Source: a virus
Reading direction: 5' to 3' (one strand)
Virus record (IMG/VR): IMGVR_UViG_3300032070_000613
Location: 1-64,000 of that record
DNA length: 64,000 nucleotides
The notes beneath the pieces are model-generated. The model saw only the letters and a program-made list of their open reading frames with translations. It was not told where the DNA came from and searched no databases. A program made the position numbers and the translations under genes. Positions 48,848 through 59,535 of this stretch are shown piece after piece. Numbering within the stretch: the stretch's first letter is position 1; each line of letters starts with the position of its first letter.

Positions 48848-51800
48848 ATGCCTATTGATGATTTAAATAAAGAACAAAAAATTCTAGAGGCTAAAAAAGC
48901 TGGTAACGCTCTGGATAAAGCAGCTATTGCAAATAATAAAAGTCTTGCCAGTATGTTGGATAAAATGGTAGAGAGTCATTTGCGAGGAAATAGGGCTCGT
49001 GAAGAATCTAGAAGAATTTCTAAACTCGTGAATGAAACTATAAAAAAAAGAAAAAAGATAGAAGAAGAATATACTAATAAATTAGAAAAATCTAAAAAGG
49101 AATATCAGGCTGTTTTAATTGAGTCCAAAAAACTTATTAAATATCGTAAAACGGAAGGTAAAGATTTTAAAGATATTACAAAAAAACGAACAAAACAATA
49201 TAGAATAGGAAAAAAAGAACAAGAAAATATTAAAAAAGCGTATGAATCACAATTAGAAGTTGTTAATAAAGAAATTACTGCTCGGCAAAATCTTTTTGAT
49301 TTGCATGAAAAATATTATAAAGATAATATACTTTTTATTAAGAATGAAAAAGCATATGACGACGCTTTAGAGGAAAGACTTGTAGTTGAAGAAAAAATTC
49401 TTGAAGCACGTAAAGCGGCAGAAAACATATCTGAAGAAGATTATAAAACGCTAAAAAAAGAGATAAGAGGTGAGGAAAATGTAGCTAAAATAAGAGAAGA
49501 TCTTGAAGAGAAAACTTCTGAATCTGAAGCTGCAAGAGAAAGATATCGTAAAAAATTAAAAGGATATCTTCCGTCTAAAGGAGCTCCCCGAGAGAAAAAA
49601 GAAAAGGCTCTCGAATTTGTTAAACAAGAAAGATTCGATCTAGCTAAAGAGATGGGTGGAAAATTAAAGACTCTTCGTTCAGCCAGAGGTATAGGGGGAC
49701 ATCTAGAGGCTGCTAAAGGCATAGGAGAGACTGTTAATAAATTTAAAGATTTGTCAAAAATTTTAGGAGGTGTAGGAGCAGAAGCCAAAGGTGCTGCCGG
49801 TATGTTTGGTGTACTTCGCACAGGAATGGAGATGTTGGGTAAAATAGGTTGGATAGGATTGATTATATCCGCTGTTGCCGCCGTAATTAAAGCAGTAAAT
49901 GAATTGAATAATTTTATAAAAAAATTCAATAAATCTTTTATTAAAATGTATGGCCCTACGATAGCCATGAAAAATGTTACAGCGAGTATGAAAACTTTTA
50001 CTGATGCTGTTTTTGATATGAATAGAAATTTAAAATATGGTTTAAAATCTGAAGATATAACGGGTCTTTTTGAAGCTATGTCAGCAGGAGGTCTTTCTTT
50101 ACAAGGAGTAGGTAAAAGAGTACGAGGAGGTTATAACGAAGTTATATTGGAAGCCACCAAACTTAGTAGAGATTTCGGAGTGGATCTTAGTGAGATGGGT
50201 AGTATGATAGCTGATCAGATGGTTAATTTGAAAGCGTCTTTAGATGAAGTGCGCGATTCAATGGAAGCTATGGCTTATGATGCTACCATTGTGGGAATTA
50301 GCTCACAAAAATTCTATGAAGCAGTCACTGCTGCTACAGATGCTTTAGGTTATTATGGAAATTATTTGAAAAGCACGTCATTCCTTCTTAAGACATTTGC
50401 TGAGAGAGGGGCAATGCCTTTTAAAGATGCCGCTAAAGAAGCTCAAGATATAATGGGCATTTTTAAAGGTATGGATATTAGAAAAAAATTGGGATTTATT
50501 CAAATAGTAGGTGATCCTAAAGTTAAAGAGGACATGGCTAGACGTGCTGAACTTATAAAAGAAGAAACTCAACTTTTAGAGGACAAAATAGCTGCTACAC
50601 AAAATATTATAGATAAAACTAAAGATGCCGCTAAAAAAGAAGAATATATACGGCAAAAAGGAGCTTTGGAAGATCAGAAAAGAGAAAAAGAAAGAATTCG
50701 TCGTCGATTACAAATGGCTGTTGAAGGAGATTCAGCAGCTAGAGCTGCTTCTTTAGGTTATATGGCAGATCGTACAGTAGATTATCTTATTACGGCTTTA
50801 AAAAGAGCTGGAGGTGGAAAATTAGATTTATTTAATCTTGATGACGTAATGGCTAAAGCAACTATATTGAGACAAACTGCGGATGTTCCTGAAGAAGCTC
50901 TCAATAAACTTGTAGATACTAGTGCTGCTATATTAGCTGATGCTGAAGAATCCGCGGAATTTATAACAAGTAGTTTAAAAGATATAGGTCCTGAAAGCAG
51001 AGCAGCACTAAAAGATGTAATGGCAGGATATGTGAGGGATATAGAATTAGGTAAATCTATAAATGAAGATGACATAAGAGCTAGTTTATTGGCTTTTCAA
51101 AAGTCTGGTGGTAAAATAGGCATGTCTATAGATAGATTTATTGATGAATTTAAAAAGAATGCTTTTGTTCTTGATGCGTCTATATCTGGTACGGGTATGG
51201 ATATGAAGGTCCTTTCTGAAAAATGGCTTACAGCTAATGCTAGTATTATAGGCGGATCGAAAGAACAGGATAAACGTCTTCAAGATATAACTAAAAATAC
51301 GAAAACTTTTGAAGAATTTATTGGTATAGGTAAAGAAAATATGGAATATATGGCAGCTATGGCTGCAGGAGGTGATCTTCAGAATCTTGCCAATAATGCG
51401 ATGATAGCCACGGCAAATACTGCTGGGGGCATTTTAGGATTATTACAGAAATGGATTGCAGGTAAAAAAGGCGAATATAAAACAGATGAAGAATTTAAAA
51501 AAGGTCATGAATGGGGTGATTTAATATCTGCTTCTAAAAGGCAAGTTTTATTGACTAGATTATTATATAAAGCCCAACAAAAATACGATAAAACTCAGAA
51601 TGCTTCTGATAAAGAGCAGGTCGACCTTATACAAGCTGAAATAGCTAAATTAGAAGATTTAAAAGGAACATTATCAGAAGTACGGCCTGATTTAGCGGCT
51701 GGCGCTGTTATGGAAGGTACTAAACAAGCTCAAGATTTATTAGATCAAAGGGAGAGATCCAAAAAAACATTAGCATATTGGGAAGGAAGAGTAAAAGATG

Positions 51801-52267
51801 CTGGGGCTAAAGTGACTGAAACTGAAAAAGCTTCTTTAGAATATGCAAAAAAGCAATTGGCATCGACATATATGGAGGGCACAAGTTTCGACGTAGGTGG
51901 AAAAAAATTTGGTATTGATGTATCACAAGTAGAAAAAGAAGAAGCAGATGCGGGTTCTATTCCTTCAACAACGGCTAAAGATTTTAGAGCACTAACCAGT
52001 GGTTTTGCTAAAATAACTAAAGGAGACTGGGTAATAGGAGATACTAGCCAGGCTAAAGGTATAATGTCAGGGTCCGGACAACTCACGAATAGGTTATTGG
52101 GTTATAACAAAGGAGCTATTTCAGGCGGAACCAGTGTGAGTGTACCTATTAATTTACAGATAGGATATGTAATAGGCAATCCAGATGAACTAGTAAATAA
52201 ACTCACTCCTGCTATAGAGCAGACATTTGCTAGAATGTATTTCGAAAAAGAAAAAAGAGGAGCATAA
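48848..52267 (+). CDS. Tape measure protein
   Basis: 1139 residues from ATG 48848 (AAGGA upstream; an in-frame start at 48809 would overlap the previous gene). Long coiled-coil N-terminus (about 1-230), a Gly/Ala-rich stretch, a hydrophobic segment IGWIGLIISAVAAVIKAV (about 333-350) typical of tape measure proteins, and further helices to a Gly-rich C-terminus. The protein sets tail length and is expelled with the DNA. Size and place between chaperone-like genes and hub genes leave little doubt. Confidence 0.8.
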   Translation: MPIDDLNKEQKILEAKKAGNALDKAAIANNKSLASMLDKMVESHLRGNRAREESRRISKLVNETIKKRKKIEEEYTNKLEKSKKEYQAVLIESKKLIKYRKTEGKDFKDITKKRTKQYRIGKKEQENIKKAYESQLEVVNKEITARQNLFDLHEKYYKDNILFIKNEKAYDDALEERLVVEEKILEARKAAENISEEDYKTLKKEIRGEENVAKIREDLEEKTSESEAARERYRKKLKGYLPSKGAPREKKEKALEFVKQERFDLAKEMGGKLKTLRSARGIGGHLEAAKGIGETVNKFKDLSKILGGVGAEAKGAAGMFGVLRTGMEMLGKIGWIGLIISAVAAVIKAVNELNNFIKKFNKSFIKMYGPTIAMKNVTASMKTFTDAVFDMNRNLKYGLKSEDITGLFEAMSAGGLSLQGVGKRVRGGYNEVILEATKLSRDFGVDLSEMGSMIADQMVNLKASLDEVRDSMEAMAYDATIVGISSQKFYEAVTAATDALGYYGNYLKSTSFLLKTFAERGAMPFKDAAKEAQDIMGIFKGMDIRKKLGFIQIVGDPKVKEDMARRAELIKEETQLLEDKIAATQNIIDKTKDAAKKEEYIRQKGALEDQKREKERIRRRLQMAVEGDSAARAASLGYMADRTVDYLITALKRAGGGKLDLFNLDDVMAKATILRQTADVPEEALNKLVDTSAAILADAEESAEFITSSLKDIGPESRAALKDVMAGYVRDIELGKSINEDDIRASLLAFQKSGGKIGMSIDRFIDEFKKNAFVLDASISGTGMDMKVLSEKWLTANASIIGGSKEQDKRLQDITKNTKTFEEFIGIGKENMEYMAAMAAGGDLQNLANNAMIATANTAGGILGLLQKWIAGKKGEYKTDEEFKKGHEWGDLISASKRQVLLTRLLYKAQQKYDKTQNASDKEQVDLIQAEIAKLEDLKGTLSEVRPDLAAGAVMEGTKQAQDLLDQRERSKKTLAYWEGRVKDAGAKVTETEKASLEYAKKQLASTYMEGTSFDVGGKKFGIDVSQVEKEEADAGSIPSTTAKDFRALTSGFAKITKGDWVIGDTSQAKGIMSGSGQLTNRLLGYNKGAISGGTSVSVPINLQIGYVIGNPDELVNKLTPAIEQTFARMYFEKEKRGA

Positions 52268-52275
52268 GGTTATAA

Positions 52276-53085
52276 ATGGCTGATATAGCTACAGTAAAAG
52301 TAAATGAGGTGGCTATTCAACAGAGTCCTGCTGAAAAAGGTCCTGATCAGGGTACTGTTATTGTATATACTCCAGATATTAAAAAAATAATTGTAAATAG
52401 TACAGATAAAAATCGTTTTGTAGAAATACGCCCTCCTATACGCAGGCTCCCTAATGAGATCCCGGTATATATGGAAATGATAGATGCAAATCTACAGCCA
52501 TGCTCTATACAGATATCTAATGGAGTGACTATACAGGCTCTGCGGCTAGCGCCTAATCCGGATACTATGACGATAAATTCAGCAAAAATAGTGAATAGAT
52601 ATAGCACTATGACGCGTTGGGTAGAGGAACACTGGGGCGATGAAATGGATGTAGTAAATTTATCAGGTAGCTCTTTTTCTTTTTTATCTTTTGTGCCAGA
52701 AGATGTTAGTCCGGGGTTATCGGTAGTGAGTAGACGAGATACTAATGCTTATAAAATGATAAAAGAATTAGTAAAATTTTACAGGACTAATGGATGCATT
52801 TATCAGGACAGAGACACTTATTTATCTAATGATGAAATTTCCATAAATAAATCACCGGAAAGCAATTCGGTTGATAAGTTTTTATTAGAAAATCCATCTT
52901 TTAAAGGTAATCATCCTAGAGCAGGAATGATTCAAGAACGCCTTTATATTAAACTGTCTTTTGATTATGTTTCTTTTATAGGATATTTAGAATCTTTCGA
53001 TTTGATAGAAGATTCGGCTAGTCCTTTTAGGATGACTTATAATATTATCTATAAGGCTGAGAAAACTAGTTTTGTTTTAGGATAA
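52276..53085 (+). CDS. Baseplate hub-associated protein
   Basis: 269 residues, 8 nt after the tape measure gene. The C-terminal half (IKELVKFYRTNGCIYQD, RLYIKLSFDYVSFIGYLESFDLIEDSASPFRMTYNIIY) lines up with the N-terminal domain of the next protein, so the two are paralogues with a common tail-hub fold. Likely a tail-tip or hub ring component. No enzymatic motif. Confidence 0.6.
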   Translation: MADIATVKVNEVAIQQSPAEKGPDQGTVIVYTPDIKKIIVNSTDKNRFVEIRPPIRRLPNEIPVYMEMIDANLQPCSIQISNGVTIQALRLAPNPDTMTINSAKIVNRYSTMTRWVEEHWGDEMDVVNLSGSSFSFLSFVPEDVSPGLSVVSRRDTNAYKMIKELVKFYRTNGCIYQDRDTYLSNDEISINKSPESNSVDKFLLENPSFKGNHPRAGMIQERLYIKLSFDYVSFIGYLESFDLIEDSASPFRMTYNIIYKAEKTSFVLG

Positions 53086-53089
53086 TTTT

Positions 53090-54418
53090 ATGGAAAATAT
53101 AGAATCTACAAATTCCACAGAAGTGATTAAAGAGTTCCTAGATAGAGTAGGAGGATCTTTAGATTTTGAGGGAGGAATAAATCTATCCCAATATTCTAAT
53201 TGGATTCGCTCGAGTACTATACCTAAAGATTTTATACCGTTTGAAATTTCTATATACGATACAGATAAAAACGAAGATGTTTTGTCTCTTATCATGATGA
53301 TAAATCCTAGAGATTTAAATATAGGTCAAGCTCAAGTAGTAAATGCGGCGTATTCAAGAGTAGGGTGGATTAATACATTGTGGGGTAATCAACAAGCTAC
53401 TATAACTGCTAGTGGTTTATCTGCCGGATTTTATTATATAACTAATACATTTGAAGGAGGAATAACTAATTTTAATAGAAAAAATAGTATAGCTTTTTTG
53501 AATTTGATTTCTATTGTATCTTTTTTTAAAAATAATGCTTACTATTTTATGGATGGGCAAGAAATTCCTTCTTTATTTAAAGACAATCATAGTAGAGCCA
53601 TTAATGTTATGGATACTATAAAAATAACATACGATGGCTCTGAATATTTAGGATCATTCAACTCTTTTTCTTTAAACGATGTAGCTACTAATCCTTATAG
53701 ATTGGATTATTCTTTTGAATTTACTGTGTCGTCTTTTGGTACTGATACTAATAGCATCGAAGGACATGTTAAAAAAAATAAAAACGATCAAAGCAATACA
53801 GTTGTAACAGCGATTCAGGGATATAACACTAGATTTTTAACTTCAGTACAAATGAGTTTGGAAGAACTCAATAAAACTTTTCCTCCAGATCAGGAATATA
53901 AACATAATAAAGAATATTATCTCAATATATTGAATCCACTTAACAGAAATTTTAAATCTGGCGCAGGACTTAATCTTAAAACTGATAATATTCCTATAGC
54001 ATGGGGTTCTATTATTGCTGAAGCTGTTAAACAACCTATTAGCAAAGATTATCCGGTAGCTGTGGATCCTAATTTAGTAGCTGCTGTCATAAGGCAGGAA
54101 TCTACAGGAAATCAATATGCAGTATCTTTTTCTGGAGCAAAAGGTCTTATGCAATTAATGGATGGTACAGCAAGACAATTAGGAGTGACATCATCTTTTG
54201 ATCCACGCGATAATATATTTGGTGGAACGAGATATCTCAGTCAATTACTTAAAAAATATAATAATAATGAGAAACTCGCTCTAGCAGCATATAATGCTGG
54301 TCCTAGCAGAGTAGACAAAGCTCATGGCATTCCAAAAATAGCTGAAACTATAGATTATGTTAATAGAGTCACGTATTATCATGATCATTATCTATTATCA
54401 TCTTCAAAAAGAAGTTAA
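53090..54418 (+). CDS. Hub protein fused to lytic transglycosylase
   Basis: 442 residues. Residues 1-220 are the paralogue of the upstream protein. Residues 320-430 form an SLT/GH23 lytic transglycosylase: VAAVIRQESTGNQ (catalytic Glu337), GAKGLMQLM (350-357) and LALAAYNAGPSRV (397-408). This enzyme locally opens peptidoglycan so the tail tube can cross the wall. The fusion anchors it in the baseplate. Start 4 nt after the previous stop; 3 nt before the next start. Confidence 0.85.
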   Translation: MENIESTNSTEVIKEFLDRVGGSLDFEGGINLSQYSNWIRSSTIPKDFIPFEISIYDTDKNEDVLSLIMMINPRDLNIGQAQVVNAAYSRVGWINTLWGNQQATITASGLSAGFYYITNTFEGGITNFNRKNSIAFLNLISIVSFFKNNAYYFMDGQEIPSLFKDNHSRAINVMDTIKITYDGSEYLGSFNSFSLNDVATNPYRLDYSFEFTVSSFGTDTNSIEGHVKKNKNDQSNTVVTAIQGYNTRFLTSVQMSLEELNKTFPPDQEYKHNKEYYLNILNPLNRNFKSGAGLNLKTDNIPIAWGSIIAEAVKQPISKDYPVAVDPNLVAAVIRQESTGNQYAVSFSGAKGLMQLMDGTARQLGVTSSFDPRDNIFGGTRYLSQLLKKYNNNEKLALAAYNAGPSRVDKAHGIPKIAETIDYVNRVTYYHDHYLLSSSKRS

Positions 54419-54421
54419 TTT

Positions 54422-56854
54422 ATGGCCCAAGATTTTTCTGGAATTTTTACTTATAGTGAATTCAAATACAGGCGTAATGTTTTGAAAATGGCTCCTGATG
54501 CTTTTATAACTATAAATGATGCTATTGAAATGCGCGTGGTAGCTCCTATGGATGCTTTGGGTACAAAAGATACTAAAATGCAGGGTGGTATAGTTACAAT
54601 GAATGTGAGCGCTGCGTTGTCCCCGGCAGGGGCTTCTAGAGCGACAATTGAAATATCCGCTCCACAATATAAAGGTTTTCATGAAGATTATTATAGAACG
54701 TATCCTAATGGTACTAGGATGCCTATTTTTACTCCCATGATGGAAGTTAAAATTTTCATGAAAGGCAGATACTTGGAAGAAGAATATACATGGAGTCCTC
54801 GATATTACCCAGTATTTTGGGGTATGATAACTAATGTCCAAGAAAATTATTCTCAAGGAGCTTATAATTTTTCTATTACCTGCGAAGATTTATTATGCTG
54901 GTGGAGATATCAAAAGGTCACAGTACAATCCTCTGTTATTACAGCTTTTTTTGGTGGAGCCAATATGACTCGTTTTCCTAGTACTTTTAAAAATATGTCT
55001 CCATGGGAAACAATGATGGCTCTTTTTACAGATACTTTTTTTATGGAAACAGATAAAGAAACAGGTATGACTGCTTTTTATAGTTTTTTATATCCCCAGC
55101 TTTCAAATATAGCTCAACAACCTCAATATGAAAATTTGAGAGAAACCTGGGGTTATTTCGCTCAGAATGTAGTGAATTATTGGAATCAGCGGTTTGGATT
55201 TGGTACGTTAACTACTGGTACTCCGGAACAAATAGCAGCCAGTCTATCAAAAGTGCCTTTGGAAATGTATGGATTAAGAGGGCCTATAAAAACTAGTAGT
55301 ATAGCTAATAGATTGTTGAATTATCTTAATGATCCTAATAATAGTTTTCCAGAGAGTCAATCCGAGAGAAGCGCTGATTTGGATTTAGATTTTTCAATGA
55401 TGGCTAGAGTCCAGGCATATGGTCTATTTGATTTATATGGGGATGGAACTGAGCCGTTAATATTATCTAAATTAGAAATAGCTAATGCTGTTTGTGAAAA
55501 AGTTAATATGGAATTTTTTGTAGATACCAATGGTAATTTTGTTTTTAAACCGCCATTTTATAATTTAGACGTAGCTACTGGAGATATTCCTTATTATAAA
55601 ATAGGACCTGAAGACATTATAAATTTTAATGCTAGTTTTGATTCCAATAATATAGTCAATTATTTAGTAGCCACAGGTCCTCTATGGCAGCAACTTGATC
55701 TACAAGCCATAGGTCTTCATGCGGATTTTGAATCCATTAAAAAATACGGCATACGTTCTGAACAGATTCATGTATCCTATGGTATGAATGCTAATCAATT
55801 AAAAATGGTGGCTGTGGCTGAAATGACGAGAAAAAACGGCCAAGCATTTACAGGTAGTGTGAGTATTCCGCTTCGTCCTGAGATGCGATTGGGATATCCA
55901 GTATATCTATCGCATATAGATTCTTTTTATTATGTGACAGGCATAGCTCATTCATTCACTTTTGGATCAGCGGCTACTACTGATTTATCATTACAATTTA
56001 GAAGAGATCGTGTATTTGATGACGGCACTTCTGGGTTGGAGGGCAGTATAAAAGGGGATATCCTTAAAAAATGCGTCTATAGGGATAGGTCGACAAACAT
56101 TACTTTAGATACTGAAAGTATTGCTGATGCTAAAAATAATATGACCCCGGAAAATTTTGCCGCCTTTGTACAGAATAAATACGGTTTAAATATACAAGGC
56201 CCCTATAGTTTGTCTTATCTGAATGATTTAATAAATGAAGTTGAAAAAGAACGAATAAAAAAGAATGCCCGGCTTTTTTCAGGACCTGGGATTTTGGGAT
56301 ATTGGAAAATTGATAAAGCAAAAATGTTAACAAAATCTGATGATGTTGCTAATCCCAATACTCCTAATGCTGTGATATCTAATGAGCTCGTAATGATTAC
56401 TGATACTAGTGTACCTTATACAGATATACAAGGATATAGGCATATAGGAGCTTTTCCTTTTGGAGCAAATTTAGTACTTATGAAAAACGGTAAAATATTA
56501 GACAGTACTAATTATGCTCAAGTTAAAGCAGCAGAAGCTGAAAAACAATTACAAGATCCTGGAAATACAGGAACTATTCAAGGTAATAAAGTGAGTACGA
56601 ATATTCCTAATAAACCAGATGAGACAGGAACAACGAATAATACTCAAAATGATAGTAAAGAAGTTATTACTGATAAGAATAATAACAGGCTACAAGTAGC
56701 TCAAGAAAATAAAGATGAAAGTTTAGTGAAATTTCCTTATTTAACAGACACGTTTTTTATGAGTAATCCTAATATGAAAGGTTTGGAAGATATAAAAAAG
56801 CAGATTTATTTTTCTCTCTCGGTTTCTAAAACAGGTGATGTTTCTAATAAATAG
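54422..56854 (+). CDS. Baseplate hub protein
   Basis: 810 residues. Contains long beta-rich sections of the gp27/gpD type: ATIEISAPQYKGFHEDYY, PMMEVKIFMKGRY, YYPVFWGMITNVQENYSQGAYNFSITCEDL, FVDTNGNFVFKPPFYN and RPEMRLGYPVYLSHIDSFYYVTGIAHSFTFGS, a series diagnostic for hub proteins that hold the spike. The C-terminal 200 residues are polar (Asn/Thr-rich linker). It follows the transglycosylase fusion and precedes the spike. Confidence 0.7.
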   Translation: MAQDFSGIFTYSEFKYRRNVLKMAPDAFITINDAIEMRVVAPMDALGTKDTKMQGGIVTMNVSAALSPAGASRATIEISAPQYKGFHEDYYRTYPNGTRMPIFTPMMEVKIFMKGRYLEEEYTWSPRYYPVFWGMITNVQENYSQGAYNFSITCEDLLCWWRYQKVTVQSSVITAFFGGANMTRFPSTFKNMSPWETMMALFTDTFFMETDKETGMTAFYSFLYPQLSNIAQQPQYENLRETWGYFAQNVVNYWNQRFGFGTLTTGTPEQIAASLSKVPLEMYGLRGPIKTSSIANRLLNYLNDPNNSFPESQSERSADLDLDFSMMARVQAYGLFDLYGDGTEPLILSKLEIANAVCEKVNMEFFVDTNGNFVFKPPFYNLDVATGDIPYYKIGPEDIINFNASFDSNNIVNYLVATGPLWQQLDLQAIGLHADFESIKKYGIRSEQIHVSYGMNANQLKMVAVAEMTRKNGQAFTGSVSIPLRPEMRLGYPVYLSHIDSFYYVTGIAHSFTFGSAATTDLSLQFRRDRVFDDGTSGLEGSIKGDILKKCVYRDRSTNITLDTESIADAKNNMTPENFAAFVQNKYGLNIQGPYSLSYLNDLINEVEKERIKKNARLFSGPGILGYWKIDKAKMLTKSDDVANPNTPNAVISNELVMITDTSVPYTDIQGYRHIGAFPFGANLVLMKNGKILDSTNYAQVKAAEAEKQLQDPGNTGTIQGNKVSTNIPNKPDETGTTNNTQNDSKEVITDKNNNRLQVAQENKDESLVKFPYLTDTFFMSNPNMKGLEDIKKQIYFSLSVSKTGDVSNK

Positions 56855-56874
56855 AATATTTGTATGAGGATTTT

Positions 56875-58896
56875 ATGAATAGTTTTCCATACGCTAAAGT
56901 ACCTGGACGACAAATAGCGCCTAATGAACATCCTACAATAAGCGCTAGGAAGATCAAAGGAGTAATTTGTGTCCCGGGTGACGTGACCCTCGTGGATGAA
57001 GAAAAAATGCGCATGACGGTAGTTTTGAGAGATAATTTGGGCGTTTTGGAAAATGTACCCATAGCACAGCCTTACGCTGGAAATTCGAGTTTTATTCACG
57101 CTGTGCCCGAAGAAGGATCAATGGTCGTAATGGCCTATCAAGAAGGCCAGTACTTCCCTCTGACCTACCTACCAAACTATACTCATGGATTGGAAAATAG
57201 AAATGTAAAGAGCTGGCCGGATACGGTAAAAAATGTGGAAGAGAATGAACATTTTTTCAGAGTAAAAAAAATACAAAAAGGAGAAATAGCCCTAGGATCA
57301 TCAAAAGGCGTAGAAGTCCATCTAGGAGAACATTTTAAACTGGACGACAGATCCGGTAACAGTCTCGTGCTCAGAACTGATGAGAACTCAATAATAAATA
57401 CCGCCTGCAACAATAGCATATTCAGCAGCGGCGTATGGCTGAATACAGGTATAATCAAAAGGAACTCTGTCGATCCCTCTAACCTCAATGATATCCCGAA
57501 TATAATCAGACAACCACTCCCTGAAGGCAGATATAACTATGTGCTGAGACCTACAGGCCCTAACCTCGCCACCGACCCCTACTATACAGAGTATCTCCTG
57601 GAAGTAGATGATAAAGGATACGCCCTACAACCAGAAAATGACATAAACGGAGACTCGAATAAAACCAATAGAAAACCCATAGCTATTTTCTCGATGGGCA
57701 ATCTCGTGGGAAATAATACCAAGTATCCCGGGTCCTATGGAAGAATTTTACGCCCTGTGCTTTTCCATGATATAGACGATAGTGTGGGAGATTTTACACT
57801 GGAACCCGTGGCAGGAGCCGATGTAGACGCCTATAGCATAGCAATGTGCTGGTTTAAACCTGAGCGTGCTAATCCAGAGACAGGGGCTTTCTTTGGTATC
57901 GATAAAGAAGGTCATCTATGGCAGTATCTCCCCTCAGCTACCGCGGGAGGTCTGGGTAAAGGCCGGTCCATGTCCATACTGGCTAAAGGCAGCAAAAAAG
58001 AGATATGGGGTAATGACACCCGCTATGCTACGTCCTGGGACCTGAAAACTACTGGGGGCATAGTCTGGGATGTGGGGGTCCATAATGAAAAAAACGGCAA
58101 TCCTTTCAGCAATCGCAGCATAGACGTACGGGCTAAAGGGTCCGTGTTTTATATGTATGGGTCTCAGCTCAGTCCATCTATAAAGAATTTTGATATCGAT
58201 AAGTCTAAAAAGGATGTAGATGATCCTCGCAACTATTTTAAAGTGGAAAAGATAGGCGGTAAAGAAAGGCACGAGACGTCCAGTAATAGAGAGACTATCA
58301 TTAAGGGCTCGGATAAAGTACGCATAGAAGGAGCTCGTACTGAACAAATCATTGGAGCTAATACTACCAGTGTAGGCTCCAATATGAATGTGATCGTAGG
58401 GGATGCCTCCACTGAAAAAGTGTCTAAAGAAAAACAAGAAGTATTTGGTAACAGGAAGACTCTCATTACTAGCGGCAGCTCTGAACTCCAAGTAAAGTCC
58501 CTCCAGGGAGATATCAAAGAGAGCATACTGGTAAAAGGCGGTAAATTTGTAAATGTGAAATTGGGTAATATACAGGATGACATCGCTATAGGTAATCGGG
58601 CATTCAATATAAAAAGCGGTAATTTCACGGTACAGAGTATAAAAGGTGATATGCTGCTAAGTACTAAAACCGGTCAGATATCTTTTAAAACTGTGATAGG
58701 AAAAGCTGAAATCAAGGCATCCATGGATATTGATATACGCACTAATCCAGTGTCTAATGTAAATGTACAGGGAGGGGCTATAAAGCTCAAAGGTAAAACA
58801 GGAATGATGGGAGGAGTTATCACAAGTAAGTCACATAGGGATTATATAACTGGAGCAGCACTAGTGGGATCCCTGTCAGTAAGTGCGTCGGTATAG
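56875..58896 (+). CDS. Baseplate spike protein (gp5/VgrG-like)
   Basis: 673 residues from ATG 56875 (TGAGGA just upstream; the in-frame ATG at 56860 places this site inside the gene). Residues 20-115 form an OB-fold-like domain (ISARKIKGVICVPGD, MRMTVVLRDNLG, AVPEEGSMVVMAYQEG). A C-terminal triple-stranded beta-helix is suggested by repeated 8-16-residue strands from about 450 on (ETIIKGSDKVRIEGARTEQI, NVIVGDASTEKVSKEKQEVFGN). Like T4 gp5, it would pierce the outer envelope. No lysozyme domain is in it, as the transglycosylase is supplied by the hub. Confidence 0.75.
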   Translation: MNSFPYAKVPGRQIAPNEHPTISARKIKGVICVPGDVTLVDEEKMRMTVVLRDNLGVLENVPIAQPYAGNSSFIHAVPEEGSMVVMAYQEGQYFPLTYLPNYTHGLENRNVKSWPDTVKNVEENEHFFRVKKIQKGEIALGSSKGVEVHLGEHFKLDDRSGNSLVLRTDENSIINTACNNSIFSSGVWLNTGIIKRNSVDPSNLNDIPNIIRQPLPEGRYNYVLRPTGPNLATDPYYTEYLLEVDDKGYALQPENDINGDSNKTNRKPIAIFSMGNLVGNNTKYPGSYGRILRPVLFHDIDDSVGDFTLEPVAGADVDAYSIAMCWFKPERANPETGAFFGIDKEGHLWQYLPSATAGGLGKGRSMSILAKGSKKEIWGNDTRYATSWDLKTTGGIVWDVGVHNEKNGNPFSNRSIDVRAKGSVFYMYGSQLSPSIKNFDIDKSKKDVDDPRNYFKVEKIGGKERHETSSNRETIIKGSDKVRIEGARTEQIIGANTTSVGSNMNVIVGDASTEKVSKEKQEVFGNRKTLITSGSSELQVKSLQGDIKESILVKGGKFVNVKLGNIQDDIAIGNRAFNIKSGNFTVQSIKGDMLLSTKTGQISFKTVIGKAEIKASMDIDIRTNPVSNVNVQGGAIKLKGKTGMMGGVITSKSHRDYITGAALVGSLSVSASV

Positions 58897-58897
58897 T

Positions 58898-59515
58898 ATG
58901 CCACTATCAGCCAGTCTCATATCAGGAGCTATACTGACTCAATTCACCGCCAGGAAATATACTGGTAGAAATGCAATGGATTTATCGAATGCTGTGGGAG
59001 CAGCGGTAGCCAGCTATCTCATGATCCCTAATCTGGTCACCTGTACGCTGTCAGGGACTGTAGGACCTTTGGGAAATATAAATAGTCTGGCTGTGGCGGG
59101 ACTCATCCCTACGTCTATGAGTAATTTCATGTATACGAAAGCTCTCAGTAAAAAACTGAAAGGCAGGGACCTGAATGGGATACTCAGTGCTATATCACTA
59201 GGACTAGTACAAATACTCTCTGCAATGATTTTGTCCGGCACAGCAATAGGTATAGCTATAGGTGCTGGCACAGGAAAATTCACGGCAGTGTCCGATCAGG
59301 CTCTATCTAAATTACTAGTGGCTCAAATGCTCAGATATAATATCAAAGGTAGAAATGCTATCGATTTAGCCGATAGCATAGCGTTTGGTCTGGTGAAACA
59401 GTTGCAGACTGCGACTACATTTTCTGTCGTAGCGACCGGAGTGATAGCACCAGTGCCCCCCACAGGTCCGGTAGCTATACTCGGAGTGCCCTCGGTTTTT
59501 ACAAAAATCAGCTGA
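58898..59515 (+). CDS. Baseplate-associated triple-repeat protein
   Basis: 205 residues from ATG 58898, 1 nt past the spike stop. Three repeats of about 60 residues: TGRNAMDLSNAVGAAVASYL, KGRDLNGILSAISLGLVQIL and KGRNAIDLADSIAFGLVKQL, each followed by a hydrophobic Gly/Thr/Val strand. The repeat explains the pseudo-threefold character expected of a protein that meets the trimeric spike. Not a typical membrane protein despite hydrophobic stretches. Confidence 0.55.
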   Translation: MPLSASLISGAILTQFTARKYTGRNAMDLSNAVGAAVASYLMIPNLVTCTLSGTVGPLGNINSLAVAGLIPTSMSNFMYTKALSKKLKGRDLNGILSAISLGLVQILSAMILSGTAIGIAIGAGTGKFTAVSDQALSKLLVAQMLRYNIKGRNAIDLADSIAFGLVKQLQTATTFSVVATGVIAPVPPTGPVAILGVPSVFTKIS

Positions 59516-59535
59516 TCTGATAAAGGAAAAAAGTC

